From Alphaproteobacteria bacterium (GTDB lineage Bacteria > Pseudomonadota > Alphaproteobacteria > Micavibrionales > Micavibrionaceae), in NCBI GenBank assembly GCA_030147745.1, contig JASBUS010000085.1, positions 1 through 62,582 on the forward strand: a stretch of 62,582 bases of DNA, written 5' to 3'. Below, in pieces: positions 25,006 to 33,834 of this stretch. Every line of letters starts with the position of its first letter. Position 1 is the stretch's first letter. The position numbers and the translations under genes are program-made. The notes under the pieces were generated by a model, which had not been told where the DNA came from, ran no database searches, and saw only the letters and a program-made list of their open reading frames with translations.

Positions 25006-26646
25006 CTATGGCTCAATCATTAAGCGTGTTTTACGAAGCTGCCCAGAACGCTCTAAAATCGGGTAAGACACCGATGTAATCAAGCTTTGGATGCGGACAA
25101 GGTCGCGGATGATGTCCATATGCATCGAGCTTGTAGACAGCGTTTCAGGTACACCATCCGCAATACGCTGCAAGTGTTTTTCAGATGAAACTTGCTCATC
25201 ACGTTTAAAATCACCCTTAACTAAGAACAAACGACGCGCAAGCTCAGCATCTTCGGTAATAAAAACATTACGAGACAATTTAAGGCTCTCAATTGTCATT
25301 TCGAAAAAGTTACGAATATCTTTAAATCCCTCTTCGGAGAACGTCTTATTTTGCTCCATTTTCTTACGCGCCATATAAAGTAAGCTACGGTCGACAATAT
25401 CACCAGCATGTTCAATCGTTGTGGCATAAGACATAACAAGCATATGACGCTCAGCATCCGCCCCATCAAGGCCACTTGCTCCTATTTTCGCCAAATAGGT
25501 TTTAATGGCTTTATACAGATCATCAATATAATCATCCATGCCCTGTACGCGTGCAACAGCATCCTGATTACTGTTACGGAAGATTTGATAGACAGAATAT
25601 AAAAGCTCTTCAAGTTTATCCGTCATGCGCATAACTTCGCGTGAGGCATTAGAAAGCGCCACGGTCGGGATTTCAATGTCGTTATAATCAAGATAAAGTG
25701 GTGTATTCTTTTTAACCTCAGGCGCGCTTTCCTTGCCAAAACGCTCAACAACACCTGCCAAAGATTTGCAAAATGGTAAGAACAAGATGCCTAGACATAC
25801 GTTGAATGCCATATGGAATGTTACAATCAACTGCGGGCGCGTCCAGTGTAGATTATCAAAGAATTCCAATATCCACGGGAAAGCAATCAAGACAACAACA
25901 ACCCCAGCAATACGAACGAATAAGTTTGCTAAAGGCAGTCTAAAGCTATTTTCTTTATCTTTAAGAGTCGCCAATATTGCGGGGATAACGCCGCCAATAT
26001 TCGCACCAAGTACAAGCTTTAAAGCCAAACCAAGCGGCAATGGTAAGGTCGCAATCAAGACCACCATAGCGAGCGAAGAATGGAACAACCAAGTTAATAT
26101 CGCAGCGATTAATATTGGGAAGATTAAATCCGCCTCTAAAGGCTTTAATATCAATGGGAATAATTCAGATTCCGCAAGTGGCGCTGATGAAAACTTCACA
26201 AGCTTCAACGCCATAAGCATCAAACCAATGCCGATCAAAACCTGGCCGATATATTTTAAATTCGGCTTACGTTCCTTGAACTGATAGACCAAATATCCGA
26301 ACACAAGCAAGAAAGATGCAAGCCATGACAGGTCAAATGTCAAAATCTGTGCAACAATGGTTGTGCCTGTATCCGCGCCCAAAATAACGGCAATAGCTGC
26401 TGGCAGCGTGATTAATCCACTCGAGAGAAAAGAGCTCACAATCAGTGTGGTCGCCGTAGAGCTTTGCAGGACAAGCGTAAAAACAATCCCAGATATAAAA
26501 GACTTCAAACGGTTAGATGTCGAATAAGCCAAGAAATCACGCAATTTGGCACCGAAAGCACGCATCATGCCTTTTCGGACCATTTGCAGCCCCCATAAAA
26601 GCATTACGACTGCACCAAATATATTAATTAATATAAGCGTTGGCAA
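25006..26646 (-). CDS. Na/Pi cotransporter family protein with PhoU-like tail
   Basis: A 546-residue inner-membrane protein. The first 310 residues hold about eight membrane segments in two repeats of the Na_Pi_cotrans domain; the paired signature is QSSTATTLIVSSFLSSG (about 60) and SSLAMVVLIATL (about 190), with GADTGTT and GANIGG after them. The rest is a soluble helical PhoU-like domain (from about 330, with HAGDIVDRSLLYMARKK). Sodium-driven phosphate uptake is the family role, but some members do other work. No pst or phoU genes are near. It is monocistronic, with 114 bases of AT-rich DNA in front. Confidence 0.88.
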   Translation of the reverse strand: MPTLILINIFGAVVMLLWGLQMVRKGMMRAFGAKLRDFLAYSTSNRLKSFISGIVFTLVLQSSTATTLIVSSFLSSGLITLPAAIAVILGADTGTTIVAQILTFDLSWLASFLLVFGYLVYQFKERKPNLKYIGQVLIGIGLMLMALKLVKFSSAPLAESELFPLILKPLEADLIFPILIAAILTWLFHSSLAMVVLIATLPLPLGLALKLVLGANIGGVIPAILATLKDKENSFRLPLANLFVRIAGVVVVLIAFPWILEFFDNLHWTRPQLIVTFHMAFNVCLGILFLPFCKSLAGVVERFGKESAPEVKKNTPLYLDYNDIEIPTVALSNASREVMRMTDKLEELLYSVYQIFRNSNQDAVARVQGMDDYIDDLYKAIKTYLAKIGASGLDGADAERHMLVMSYATTIEHAGDIVDRSLLYMARKKMEQNKTFSEEGFKDIRNFFEMTIESLKLSRNVFITEDAELARRLFLVKGDFKRDEQVSSEKHLQRIADGVPETLSTSSMHMDIIRDLVRIQSLITSVSYPILERSGQLRKTRLMIEP

Positions 26647-26760
26647 AATAAACCTTGGTTTCTAATTTCTGGATTGTACATCAAGAACATAAACTCTATA
26701 TAAAATAGTGCTTTTGGTCAAGATCACTCTATAAAATTTGTGATTTAACAAAGTAAGAAA

Positions 26761-27288
26761 TTAGATTTTGGCAACAGCTTCCAAGACACGTTGATTATTT
26801 CGTGCTTTAGGCTCAACATATTCTGCGAATTCTGCCATCTGTATGCGAGCACGAAATGCTTGCTGATAAGCCACAGGCTCTTGATTTTTAATTGTCGCTA
26901 TACGGCGCTCTGCAACCATTATATCTTCAACTTGATTACTTTGTGCGAGCGCTAGGTAAAAATATTTTTTCTTAGCGGCGTTAAAGACTTGGTCATATCC
27001 TTTATCAATCGCCTCAAGAGAAGCTGCGATCGCCTGCTCATAAAGTGCATAGGCTTTGTGCGTATCCCTGTAAAGGAAATGCGGAATGACGCTTGTTAGC
27101 ATGACGTAAGCTAAGGCACCTTCTGGTGTTTCTGTCCATGAATTACACAGACCTTCTTCAGCCATTTTATGAAGCAATGTGAAGCGCTCTTTTACTTCCA
27201 AATCAAAAGCGATGTTAACCTGCGCCCATTGGCGTGGCTGGGTTTCATTGAAGCAGAAATTTAAAATGGTCTGAACACTATCTTGCAT
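26761..27288 (-). CDS. DUF924 family protein
   Basis: A 175-residue protein of the DUF924 family, which has a TPR-like all-helical fold and no defined function. It opens with ILNFCFNETQPRQWAQVN, where the family has ILDFWFGE...W; the core TPEGALAYVMLTSVIPHFLYRDTHKA corresponds to the DQFPRNMFRG region, with that motif altered (IPHFLYRDT). Apart from that the helix pattern is normal. There is no signal peptide. It is upstream on the same strand of the Na/Pi gene but 114 bases away. Confidence 0.75.
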   Translation of the reverse strand: MQDSVQTILNFCFNETQPRQWAQVNIAFDLEVKERFTLLHKMAEEGLCNSWTETPEGALAYVMLTSVIPHFLYRDTHKAYALYEQAIAASLEAIDKGYDQVFNAAKKKYFYLALAQSNQVEDIMVAERRIATIKNQEPVAYQQAFRARIQMAEFAEYVEPKARNNQRVLEAVAKI

Positions 27289-27382
27289 AATAACTTTCTC
27301 TGTATAAAAAACGAATCACTATTGACTAGTATGAATCATCCCGAATCATTTGCATAGTATTATTTTACAGAGTCATACCTCC

Positions 27383-27847
27383 CTATCCGCTTCGTTCTAC
27401 AGATTGGTCATCCCCCACACCATCAAAATTCTCTAAAGCTGCATCAAGTTTTTGCTCACGCTCAGCTGCTGCAGGGTCCAAAATAGCCTCCGCATTTTCC
27501 TGTTGTGCCTGTGCTGCTTTCAAAATATTTTCATTTGCGGCTCTAATTTTTTCAGCTTTTCGCTTCGCTTCCTCTTCATAATATAATTTTAAAGCTGCCT
27601 TATTTTTAATAGAAGTTTTATGTGCAACGAGCGACAAGGACATTGCTGGTAAAAAAGGTAGAAGAATAATACCCAACAAAGTAAACGAAAAAAATTCTTG
27701 TATAGTTTTTCCATCTATAAAATTATGATACATCACCAAAAAAACAAAGAAACCTGCGGCGAAAAATATATAAGAAAAAATACGATAAACTTTGACCTTT
27801 AAAATATCTTCACGCAGCTGAGGATCTTTAATATAGCCAGACTCCAA
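27383..27847 (-). CDS. Two-TM protein with TTG start, 154 residues
   Basis: I do not recognise this protein. Although the frame is open to 27922, the start is very likely TTG at 27847, because AAGGAG (27860-27855) stands 7 bases upstream and the longer form would run through the petC terminator. The product begins MESGYIKDPQLRED, has two membrane helices (about residues 24-44 and 54-78: IFSYIFFAAGFFVFLVMY and FFSFTLLGIILLPFLPAM), then a long charged coiled-coil tail (YYEEEAKRKAEKIRAANENI) ending acidic. It probably sits in the inner membrane with a cytoplasmic tail. It is downstream of petABC but behind the terminator. Confidence 0.65.
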   Translation of the reverse strand: MESGYIKDPQLREDILKVKVYRIFSYIFFAAGFFVFLVMYHNFIDGKTIQEFFSFTLLGIILLPFLPAMSLSLVAHKTSIKNKAALKLYYEEEAKRKAEKIRAANENILKAAQAQQENAEAILDPAAAEREQKLDAALENFDGVGDDQSVERSG

Positions 27848-27904
27848 TTTAAAACTCCTTCCGATCAAAATGAATATATTTAAATATGTATAGGAATGAT
27901 TATA

Positions 27905-27938
27905 ACAAAAAAGTCCTAACAATTTCTTGCCAGGACTT
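27905..27938 (-). terminator. Intrinsic terminator after petC
   Basis: AAGTCCT (27911-27917) pairs with AGGACTT (27932-27938) around a 14-base loop. Leftward it is followed by TTTTTTGTT. It ends the petABC transcript and overlaps the region that a longer start of the gene at 27383 would require. Confidence 0.8.
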
Positions 27939-27990
27939 CTTAAATTCGTTTATTTACAATGACTTAACACCAAAGTATGGACATTACACC

Positions 27991-28758
27991 TTAGTGTACA
28001 TCATGCCAAATCTTACGCTTAACACCATACATCACAAGTGCAAAGATTGATAAGAATATCAACACCTTAACACCCATACGCTTACGCGCTTCTAACTCAG
28101 GCTCAGCTGCCCAATTTAGGAAATGCACAACGTCTTTGGCATATTGGTCAACGGTTGTTGCTGTACCATCTTCATAGCCGACTTGACCATCTGACAATGG
28201 CGCAGGCATCGCAATAACACCGCCAGCCATATATGGATTATAGTACTGACCATTCATCAAATGCACATGCTCTGGCGCATCCTTATAGCCGGTTAAGAGA
28301 CTATAAACATAGTTGGCACCATCCTTACGCGCCTTTGTCATCAAAGACAAGTCTGGTGGATACGCGCCATTATTGGCATATTTAGCCGCGGCCTTATTAG
28401 GATAAGGATTTGGAAAATAGTCAGATGGACGTGCTGGACGGTCAAACATCTCGCCCTCATCATTCGGGCCATCTGTTACCGTATACTCCGCTGCAAGAGT
28501 TTTAATCTGTGCTTCTTCATAGCCAAGTGCTTCTAAATTACGAAAGGCAATTTTGTCTAATGAGTGGCAAGATGCACAAACTGATTTAAAGACAAGAAAA
28601 CCACGCTGAAGCGCCGCCTTATCATATGTCCCAAACGGGCCAGAGAAGCTCCAGTCCATTTGCTTTGGCTTTGCAACATCACCTGCCGCAGAAACAGTTT
28701 GTACAGACCCTAACATTGCACAGGCAATTGCAAGAATAGAGAGAATAGAATTTTTCAT
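27991..28758 (-). CDS. petC: Cytochrome c1 of the bc1 complex
   Basis: The c-type haem subunit of ubiquinol-cytochrome c reductase, in the periplasm with a C-terminal anchor. A signal peptide (MKNSILSILAIACAMLGSVQ) is followed by the haem motif CASCH and the family's PNPYPN and PPDLSLM segments; Met in GVIAMPAPL is the likely sixth haem ligand. One membrane helix lies near the end (VLIFLSIFALVMYGV). The frame is open to 28830, but ATG 28758 has AAGGAAAA upstream and gives 255 residues. It is 28 bases after petB and ends at a terminator. A fused petBC, as in some alphas, is not present. Confidence 0.95.
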   Translation of the reverse strand: MKNSILSILAIACAMLGSVQTVSAAGDVAKPKQMDWSFSGPFGTYDKAALQRGFLVFKSVCASCHSLDKIAFRNLEALGYEEAQIKTLAAEYTVTDGPNDEGEMFDRPARPSDYFPNPYPNKAAAKYANNGAYPPDLSLMTKARKDGANYVYSLLTGYKDAPEHVHLMNGQYYNPYMAGGVIAMPAPLSDGQVGYEDGTATTVDQYAKDVVHFLNWAAEPELEARKRMGVKVLIFLSIFALVMYGVKRKIWHDVH

Positions 28759-28786
28759 TTTACTTTTCCTTATATTCAATCGGATC

Positions 28787-30193
28787 TTATTTAGTTTCTT
28801 TAGCTTTAGACTTCGCCAAAACCGCTTCATGGATAGACTTTGGAATTGGCAAAGCTTGCTCTTTACGGCTTAACAACGGCAAAATCACAAGGAAGAAGGC
28901 GTAGTAATAAATCGTAAATAGCTGCGCAAGCATTGTGTTGTCGAATTTAAGCACTGTAGGCGCCTTCTCCGCAACGTCATGATGACCTGTCGCATCAGCT
29001 GCACCATGGTGAGCATCTGTTGCTTCGCACGCAGCTTCAGAGCCGATACATGTCTGCCAATAGACTTTGTCAGCAGGCTGTGAGCCAGCATAACCAAGCA
29101 CAACGACGCCAAATACAAAGACCAATAAAGTCTTTTTATACCATGGACGGTAACGTGCTGAACGTACTGGGTGTGTATCAAGCCAAGGCATGATCAACAA
29201 CAAGACAATCGCACCGAACATCGCAATAACGCCGCCAAGTTTTGCTTCGATAAGCACAACTTCAGTAAACGGGATACCGAGATCAAATGTTATCGCACGC
29301 AAAATCGCATAGAAAGGCAAGAAATACCATTCAGGCACAATATGTGCAGGTGTGACTAACGGATCAGCCGGAATATAGTTATCTGGGTGACCAAGTGCGT
29401 TTGGCATAAAGAATACGAACGCAGCATAAATAATCACAAACACGATCAGACCGAATGTGTCTTTCATTGTGTAATATGGGTGGAATGGCAATGTATCTTG
29501 CTTGCCCTTTGGCTCAACACCTGTCGGGTTATTTGAACCAGTGACGTGCAATGCCCAAACGTGCAAGAACACAACGGCAAAGATCACAAATGGCAACAAA
29601 TAGTGTAGCGCAAAGAAACGCTTCAATGTTGCATCATCAACCGAGAAACCGCCCCAAAGCAATGTCACGATGTCGTCACCGACAACAGGCACCGCAGAGA
29701 ACAAGTTTGTAATAACCGTCGCACCCCAGTAAGACATTTGGCCCCATGGAAGTACATAGCCCATGAATGCCGTCGCCATCATAAGTAGGAAGATGACCAC
29801 GCCGAGAATCCAGAGCAATTCGCGCGGCTGTTTATATGAGCCATAATACATACCGCGGAAAATATGGATATAGACTGCAATAAAGAAGAATGACGCGCCA
29901 TTCATATGAATATAGCGGATCAACCAACCATAATTCACATCACGCATGATACGCTCAACGCTATCAAACGCCATCGAAGTACTAGATGTATATTGCATAG
30001 CCAAAGTGATACCAGTCACAATCATTGTGACGAGCATGAACATCGCAATTGCACCGAAGTTCCAGAAATAGTTGAAGTTACGCGGTGTTGGGAATACACC
30101 ATATTCTTTCTGCATCAAAGTAAATACAGGAAGGCGGCTATCTACCCACTCCACTACAGGGTTATCAAATTTTTGACGCTGTCCACCAGCCAT
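28787..30193 (-). CDS. petB: Cytochrome b of the bc1 complex
   Basis: The diheme membrane subunit that oxidises ubiquinol and carries the Qo and Qi sites. The 468 residues show the classic segments: GAIAMF and [12 protein letters not shown] in helix [22 protein letters not shown] in helix C with the Qo loop, PEWY in the PEWYFLPFY ef loop, and the four helix His. It has an added stretch between the last two helices (residues about 375-405) with two Cys and six His (CIGSEAAC ... DAHHG ... TGHHD) not found in standard cytochrome b. Preceded by petA at 55 bases and followed by petC at 28. Confidence 0.96.
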   Translation of the reverse strand: MAGGQRQKFDNPVVEWVDSRLPVFTLMQKEYGVFPTPRNFNYFWNFGAIAMFMLVTMIVTGITLAMQYTSSTSMAFDSVERIMRDVNYGWLIRYIHMNGASFFFIAVYIHIFRGMYYGSYKQPRELLWILGVVIFLLMMATAFMGYVLPWGQMSYWGATVITNLFSAVPVVGDDIVTLLWGGFSVDDATLKRFFALHYLLPFVIFAVVFLHVWALHVTGSNNPTGVEPKGKQDTLPFHPYYTMKDTFGLIVFVIIYAAFVFFMPNALGHPDNYIPADPLVTPAHIVPEWYFLPFYAILRAITFDLGIPFTEVVLIEAKLGGVIAMFGAIVLLLIMPWLDTHPVRSARYRPWYKKTLLVFVFGVVVLGYAGSQPADKVYWQTCIGSEAACEATDAHHGAADATGHHDVAEKAPTVLKFDNTMLAQLFTIYYYAFFLVILPLLSRKEQALPIPKSIHEAVLAKSKAKETK

Positions 30194-30247
30194 TGTTATT
30201 CTCCTGATTATATAAACGCTTACATATTGTTGTTATAACGCTTTGAA

Positions 30248-30796
30248 TTAACCGATACGTATTGTTGTGTCTGTAAGGAACGCATATTCCGGAACAGCCA
30301 AGTTTTTAGGCGCAGGGCCCTTACGAATACGACCTGATGTATCATAGTGTGAACCGTGACATGGGCAGAACCAACCACCATAATCACCTTTAGATTCTGT
30401 TTCTTTCTGACCTAGTGGCACACAACCCAAATGCGTACAAACGCCAACCATGACCAACCACTCAGGTTTTTGTACACGGTCTTTATCTTCTTCTTTATCA
30501 CGCAATGCGTTAACAGGCACTTCTTCGGCCGACTTAATCTCCGCCGCTGTACGGTGACGAATGAACACCGGCTTACCGCGCCACATAACTGTGATTGATT
30601 GGCCTTCTTGGATTGGGCTTAAGTCAACTTCAGTTGACGCCATCGCCAAAGTATCCGCCGCTGGGTTTAATGAGTCGATAAACGGCCAAACAACAGCCGC
30701 AGTCCCCAACGCGCCGAAAGCACCGGCAGCAAGGTTAAGAAACTCACGGCGCGTGCCTTCTTCATGATCTTTTTTAATTGCTGTATCTGCACACAT
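30248..30796 (-). CDS. petA: Rieske iron-sulfur subunit of the bc1 complex
   Basis: The [2Fe-2S] subunit that passes electrons from ubiquinol to cytochrome c1. It has a Tat-like start ([17 protein letters not shown]) that also serves as membrane anchor, and the two cluster-binding boxes [10 protein letters not shown] and [13 protein letters not shown]. At 182 residues it is the usual length. First of the petABC operon, divergent from trmL across a 198-base gap that holds a possible promoter (TTGTCG 30914-30909, TAGACT 30891-30886). Confidence 0.96.
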   Translation of the reverse strand: MCADTAIKKDHEEGTRREFLNLAAGAFGALGTAAVVWPFIDSLNPAADTLAMASTEVDLSPIQEGQSITVMWRGKPVFIRHRTAAEIKSAEEVPVNALRDKEEDKDRVQKPEWLVMVGVCTHLGCVPLGQKETESKGDYGGWFCPCHGSHYDTSGRIRKGPAPKNLAVPEYAFLTDTTIRIG

Positions 30797-30885
30797 ATTT
30801 TAAGTACCTGCTCGTATTAATTACGTATGAATTTTAATTCTTAAATTATTCGAATAGAATCTAGACGAACGAACCATCGCGCGTT

Positions 30886-30914
30886 AGTCTATGCCATTCA
30901 CCGGCTGACGACAA
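30886..30914 (-). promoter_or_regulatory. Possible petABC promoter
   Basis: Reading leftward, TTGTCG (30914-30909) and TAGACT (30891-30886) stand 17 bases apart. The match is imperfect. It lies about 90 bases ahead of the petA ATG, and an 8-base palindrome (ATTCGAAT) lies between them near 30848. Confidence 0.3.
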
Positions 30915-30994
30915 GACTATAAAAAACATTATCAATATAATCTAATAGACAGTGACGGATTTTAGGAATAAAACAGAAACAAAATCAAAAAACA

Positions 30995-31453
30995 ATGAAA
31001 AAACAAATGCGTATTGCTTTTTATCAACCGGACATACCACAAAACCTAGGCGCCATGATGCGTTTAGCCGCCTGCCTTGACGTCGGCATTGATGTCATCA
31101 TGCCGTGCAGCTTCCCATGGGATGACAAAAAAATTCGTCGCGCAGGAATGGATTATATTGACCATTGTCAATTACAGCGCCATGAAAGTTGGGAAAAATT
31201 CAAAGCGCACTATGTTGGTAGACGCATAGTGTTGATGACAACGAAGGCCGAACAAAGCTTTTATGAATTTGAATTCCAACCTGGTGATATTTTGCTTGCT
31301 GGTAAGGAAAGTTCAGGTGTTCCTGATTTTGTTCATGAAAGCTGCACTGACCGGGTCACCATCAAAATGGCCAACAACCAGCGCTCCCTTAACGTCGTCA
31401 ATGCCACAGCAATGATCGTCGGCGAAGCGCTAAGACAAGTGAAAGTAAAGTAA
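30995..31453 (+). CDS. trmL: tRNA (cytidine/uridine-34 2'-O)-methyltransferase
   Basis: A 152-residue SPOUT methylase that modifies the wobble base of tRNA-Leu. The family pattern is complete: FYQPDIPQNLGAMMRLAACL at the front, FPWDDKKIRRAGMDYID, LAGKESSGVPDFV for the knot, and RSLNVVNATAMIVGEALRQ at the end, where AdoMet binds. It is divergent from petA. Its stop codon touches the start of hemF (TAAATG), so the two are translated from one mRNA. Confidence 0.92.
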   Translation: MKKQMRIAFYQPDIPQNLGAMMRLAACLDVGIDVIMPCSFPWDDKKIRRAGMDYIDHCQLQRHESWEKFKAHYVGRRIVLMTTKAEQSFYEFEFQPGDILLAGKESSGVPDFVHESCTDRVTIKMANNQRSLNVVNATAMIVGEALRQVKVK

Positions 31454-32380
31454 ATGAGCAATATTGATGAGAAAAAACAACGTGCAGCAGAATGGTTCAG
31501 AACCCTTCGCGATGAAATTTGCGCTGAATTTGAAAAAATCGAATCTGAAGATGTAAATAACGCCGCGCCACAAGGTTATTTTGAACGTAAAGCATGGCAG
31601 CGTAGTGATGACCATAACCCGACAGGTGATACAAATGGCGGTGGCGGCGAAATTTCGCTGATGTATGGCCGCGTTTTTGAAAAAGTTGGCGTGAATATAT
31701 CAACAGTCCATGGGTATTTCTCACCTGAATTTCGCAAACAAATTCCAGGTGGCGAAGAAAGCGATGGCCAATTTTGGGCTTCGGGTATTTCACTTGTTGC
31801 CCATATGAAGAACCCCAATGTGCCTGCAGTGCATATGAATACACGCATGATCGTCACATCACAGCAATGGTTCGGCGGAGGTATGGACTTAACCCCTGCT
31901 CTGCCAAAAGCGAAAGATACAGCCGATTGGCATGCGGCGAATAAAGCCAGCTGTGATCGTCATCCTGATGTTGTTAAATATGAAGAGTTAAAAGATTGGT
32001 GTGCGCGCTATTTCTTCCTTCCACATCGTGGGGAAGAACGCGGTATTGGTGGCACATTCTATGATCAACTAAATAGCGGTGATTGGGAAAAAGACTTTGC
32101 CTTCACACAAGATATTGGCCGTACATTTAATACAATCTTCCCTGAAATTGTCCGCCGCAACATGTTTGAAGCCTACACAGAAGCCGATCACGCCAAATTA
32201 CTTGAAAAACGTGGCCGCTATGTAGAGTTTAACCTCCTTCATGACCGCGGCACAAAATTCGGCCTTATGACAGGCGGCAATACAGAAGGCATTTTAATGT
32301 CCATGCCACCAGAAGCCACATGGCTTAAAAAACCTGATGGCATGATTGCCGCACGCGACTTTGAAAAGAAAGCCGCTTAA
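31454..32380 (+). CDS. hemF: Oxygen-dependent coproporphyrinogen III oxidase
   Basis: HemF oxidises coproporphyrinogen III to protoporphyrinogen IX using O2, in haem synthesis. The 308-residue length and the motifs [35 protein letters not shown] and the terminal [18 protein letters not shown] with [10 protein letters not shown] are all standard. It directly follows trmL with no gap. Its transcription terminator (32410-32441) lies inside the coding end of the convergent Mur ligase. Presence suggests aerobic haem synthesis, in line with the bc1 operon next to it. Confidence 0.97.
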   Translation: MSNIDEKKQRAAEWFRTLRDEICAEFEKIESEDVNNAAPQGYFERKAWQRSDDHNPTGDTNGGGGEISLMYGRVFEKVGVNISTVHGYFSPEFRKQIPGGEESDGQFWASGISLVAHMKNPNVPAVHMNTRMIVTSQQWFGGGMDLTPALPKAKDTADWHAANKASCDRHPDVVKYEELKDWCARYFFLPHRGEERGIGGTFYDQLNSGDWEKDFAFTQDIGRTFNTIFPEIVRRNMFEAYTEADHAKLLEKRGRYVEFNLLHDRGTKFGLMTGGNTEGILMSMPPEATWLKKPDGMIAARDFEKKAA

Positions 32381-32397
32381 GAAGAAAATTTATATAA

Positions 32398-33834
32398 TTA
32401 AGACGATTGAGCGACCATTTTATTTTGGTCGCTTAATTTTTGCAGAATATCAGGGCCGATGAAACGGATGGAATCATCGCGTGCGCCCATGATGAGGATA
32501 TAATCACCTGCATCAGCCTCTGCCACCATGGCATCAATGAGTTTTTGACGGTTTTCGAAAACGTTGACGCTGCCGAGTGCGCCTGCGCTGCGAATGCCTT
32601 CAGCAATATCTTCTGATGAAATATCTTTAGCGACGGTACCGCCAGCATAATAAATTTCCTGTAAGAAAAGCTTATCTTGTGCGCGCAGATTTTTGGTAAA
32701 GCTTTCGATATAACCGTCTTTCATCAAACGCGTTGGAGCGAAGCCATGTGGCTGATAATAGGCAAGGACGCGCCCTGCATGATTTGCGACGCATGACATC
32801 GCGGCATCAATCTTGTCAGGGTTATGGGCGTAATCATCTAAAATCGTAATGCCGTCAATTTGGCCAATAAGTTCTAAACGCGATTTAACACCAGAGAATT
32901 TCTGCAGCGCCTGAATACACATATAAATATCCGCGCCTAAAGCAGACATGATGGCCAAAGCCGCAAGTATATTCTGCACATTATGACGCCCAAGCATTGG
33001 TGCGCGCACTTCATAAGCTTCGCTATCGTCGATAATCAGGTCAAATTGTAAACCCTCAGCGCTTAGCGTGATATTTTTGGCTTTAAAGGCCGCATGAATA
33101 TCATCATTTAAACTGTAGCCGATGGCTTTGTCTTTAGGGATATTTAGTTTAGATACATATTGGTCATCACAGTTATAGACGATTTTCTGCACAGTTTGAT
33201 CAGCCAATTGCTGAAAAAGCGGGATAAGTTCATCAATCGGCTTATGATCCAATGTGATGTTATGGATCAAACTGATTGCAGGTTTATACAAAACGACAGA
33301 GCCATCACTCTCACAGGCTTCCGCGATAAACACATCGCTATTCGCCGCGCGCGCATTGCCAAAGACAGAACATTTTTCATCTTTTGCTGCATCAAAGTCA
33401 GGCATAACCGCGCCATTAATGACGGTTGGGTCTAAACCAGTCTCGCGCGCAAGGAAGGCCGTTAACGTTGTTACTGTTGATTTCCCGCTCGTCCCTGCAA
33501 TAGCCACACTCTGCGCTTTACCATTTAAAAGCTCAGCAAGTAATTCGGCGCGGCGAATGACTGGGACGTTATGTTCCAATGCGGCGGCGATATCTGGGAT
33601 TTCGACCTCGACAGCGGCTGAGGCCACGACACAATCAATCTGACCATTGGCAATCGCCTGACCATCCTGCGGCGCCATTTCTACGCCCATTTTTATGATG
33701 GAGTCGAATTTAGCGCTGAATAAGCCTTGATCATAGGATCGATCCGTACCGATCACTTCATGTCCAGCTGTTTTCAGTGCCCAAGCTAATGCGCTTAGGC
33801 CTATGCCGCCAACGCCGGAAAGTAGATAACGCAT
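32398..33834 (-). CDS. Mur ligase family protein (MurC/Mpl-like)
   Basis: A 478-residue ATP-dependent ligase of the Mur family, acting on UDP-MurNAc or a muropeptide. The N-terminal Rossmann part (SGVGGIGLSALAWAL), the ATP loop GTSGKSTVTTL, the DHKP region and the DDYAHNPDKI motif are clear. The P-loop has GTSGKST where typical MurC and Mpl have GTHGKTT. Substrate class (Ala addition versus tripeptide recycling) is not decided; the absence of other mur genes argues for a Mpl or recycling role. It overlaps clpB by one base (TAATG), and its last codons contain the hemF terminator. Confidence 0.8.
   Translation of the reverse strand: MRYLLSGVGGIGLSALAWALKTAGHEVIGTDRSYDQGLFSAKFDSIIKMGVEMAPQDGQAIANGQIDCVVASAAVEVEIPDIAAALEHNVPVIRRAELLAELLNGKAQSVAIAGTSGKSTVTTLTAFLARETGLDPTVINGAVMPDFDAAKDEKCSVFGNARAANSDVFIAEACESDGSVVLYKPAISLIHNITLDHKPIDELIPLFQQLADQTVQKIVYNCDDQYVSKLNIPKDKAIGYSLNDDIHAAFKAKNITLSAEGLQFDLIIDDSEAYEVRAPMLGRHNVQNILAALAIMSALGADIYMCIQALQKFSGVKSRLELIGQIDGITILDDYAHNPDKIDAAMSCVANHAGRVLAYYQPHGFAPTRLMKDGYIESFTKNLRAQDKLFLQEIYYAGGTVAKDISSEDIAEGIRSAGALGSVNVFENRQKLIDAMVAEADAGDYILIMGARDDSIRFIGPDILQKLSDQNKMVAQSS
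32410..32441 (+). terminator. hemF terminator inside the 3' coding end of the Mur ligase
   Basis: AGCGACCA (32410-32417) pairs perfectly with TGGTCGCT (32426-32433); rightward it is followed by TAATTTTT. The stem lies within the last codons of the leftward Mur ligase gene (stop at 32398), so it is both coding sequence and terminator. Confidence 0.7.

Noticed and set aside
25733-26284. 183-residue frame antisense to the Na/Pi gene
   Set aside because: Shadow of membrane helices on the other strand; no start signal.
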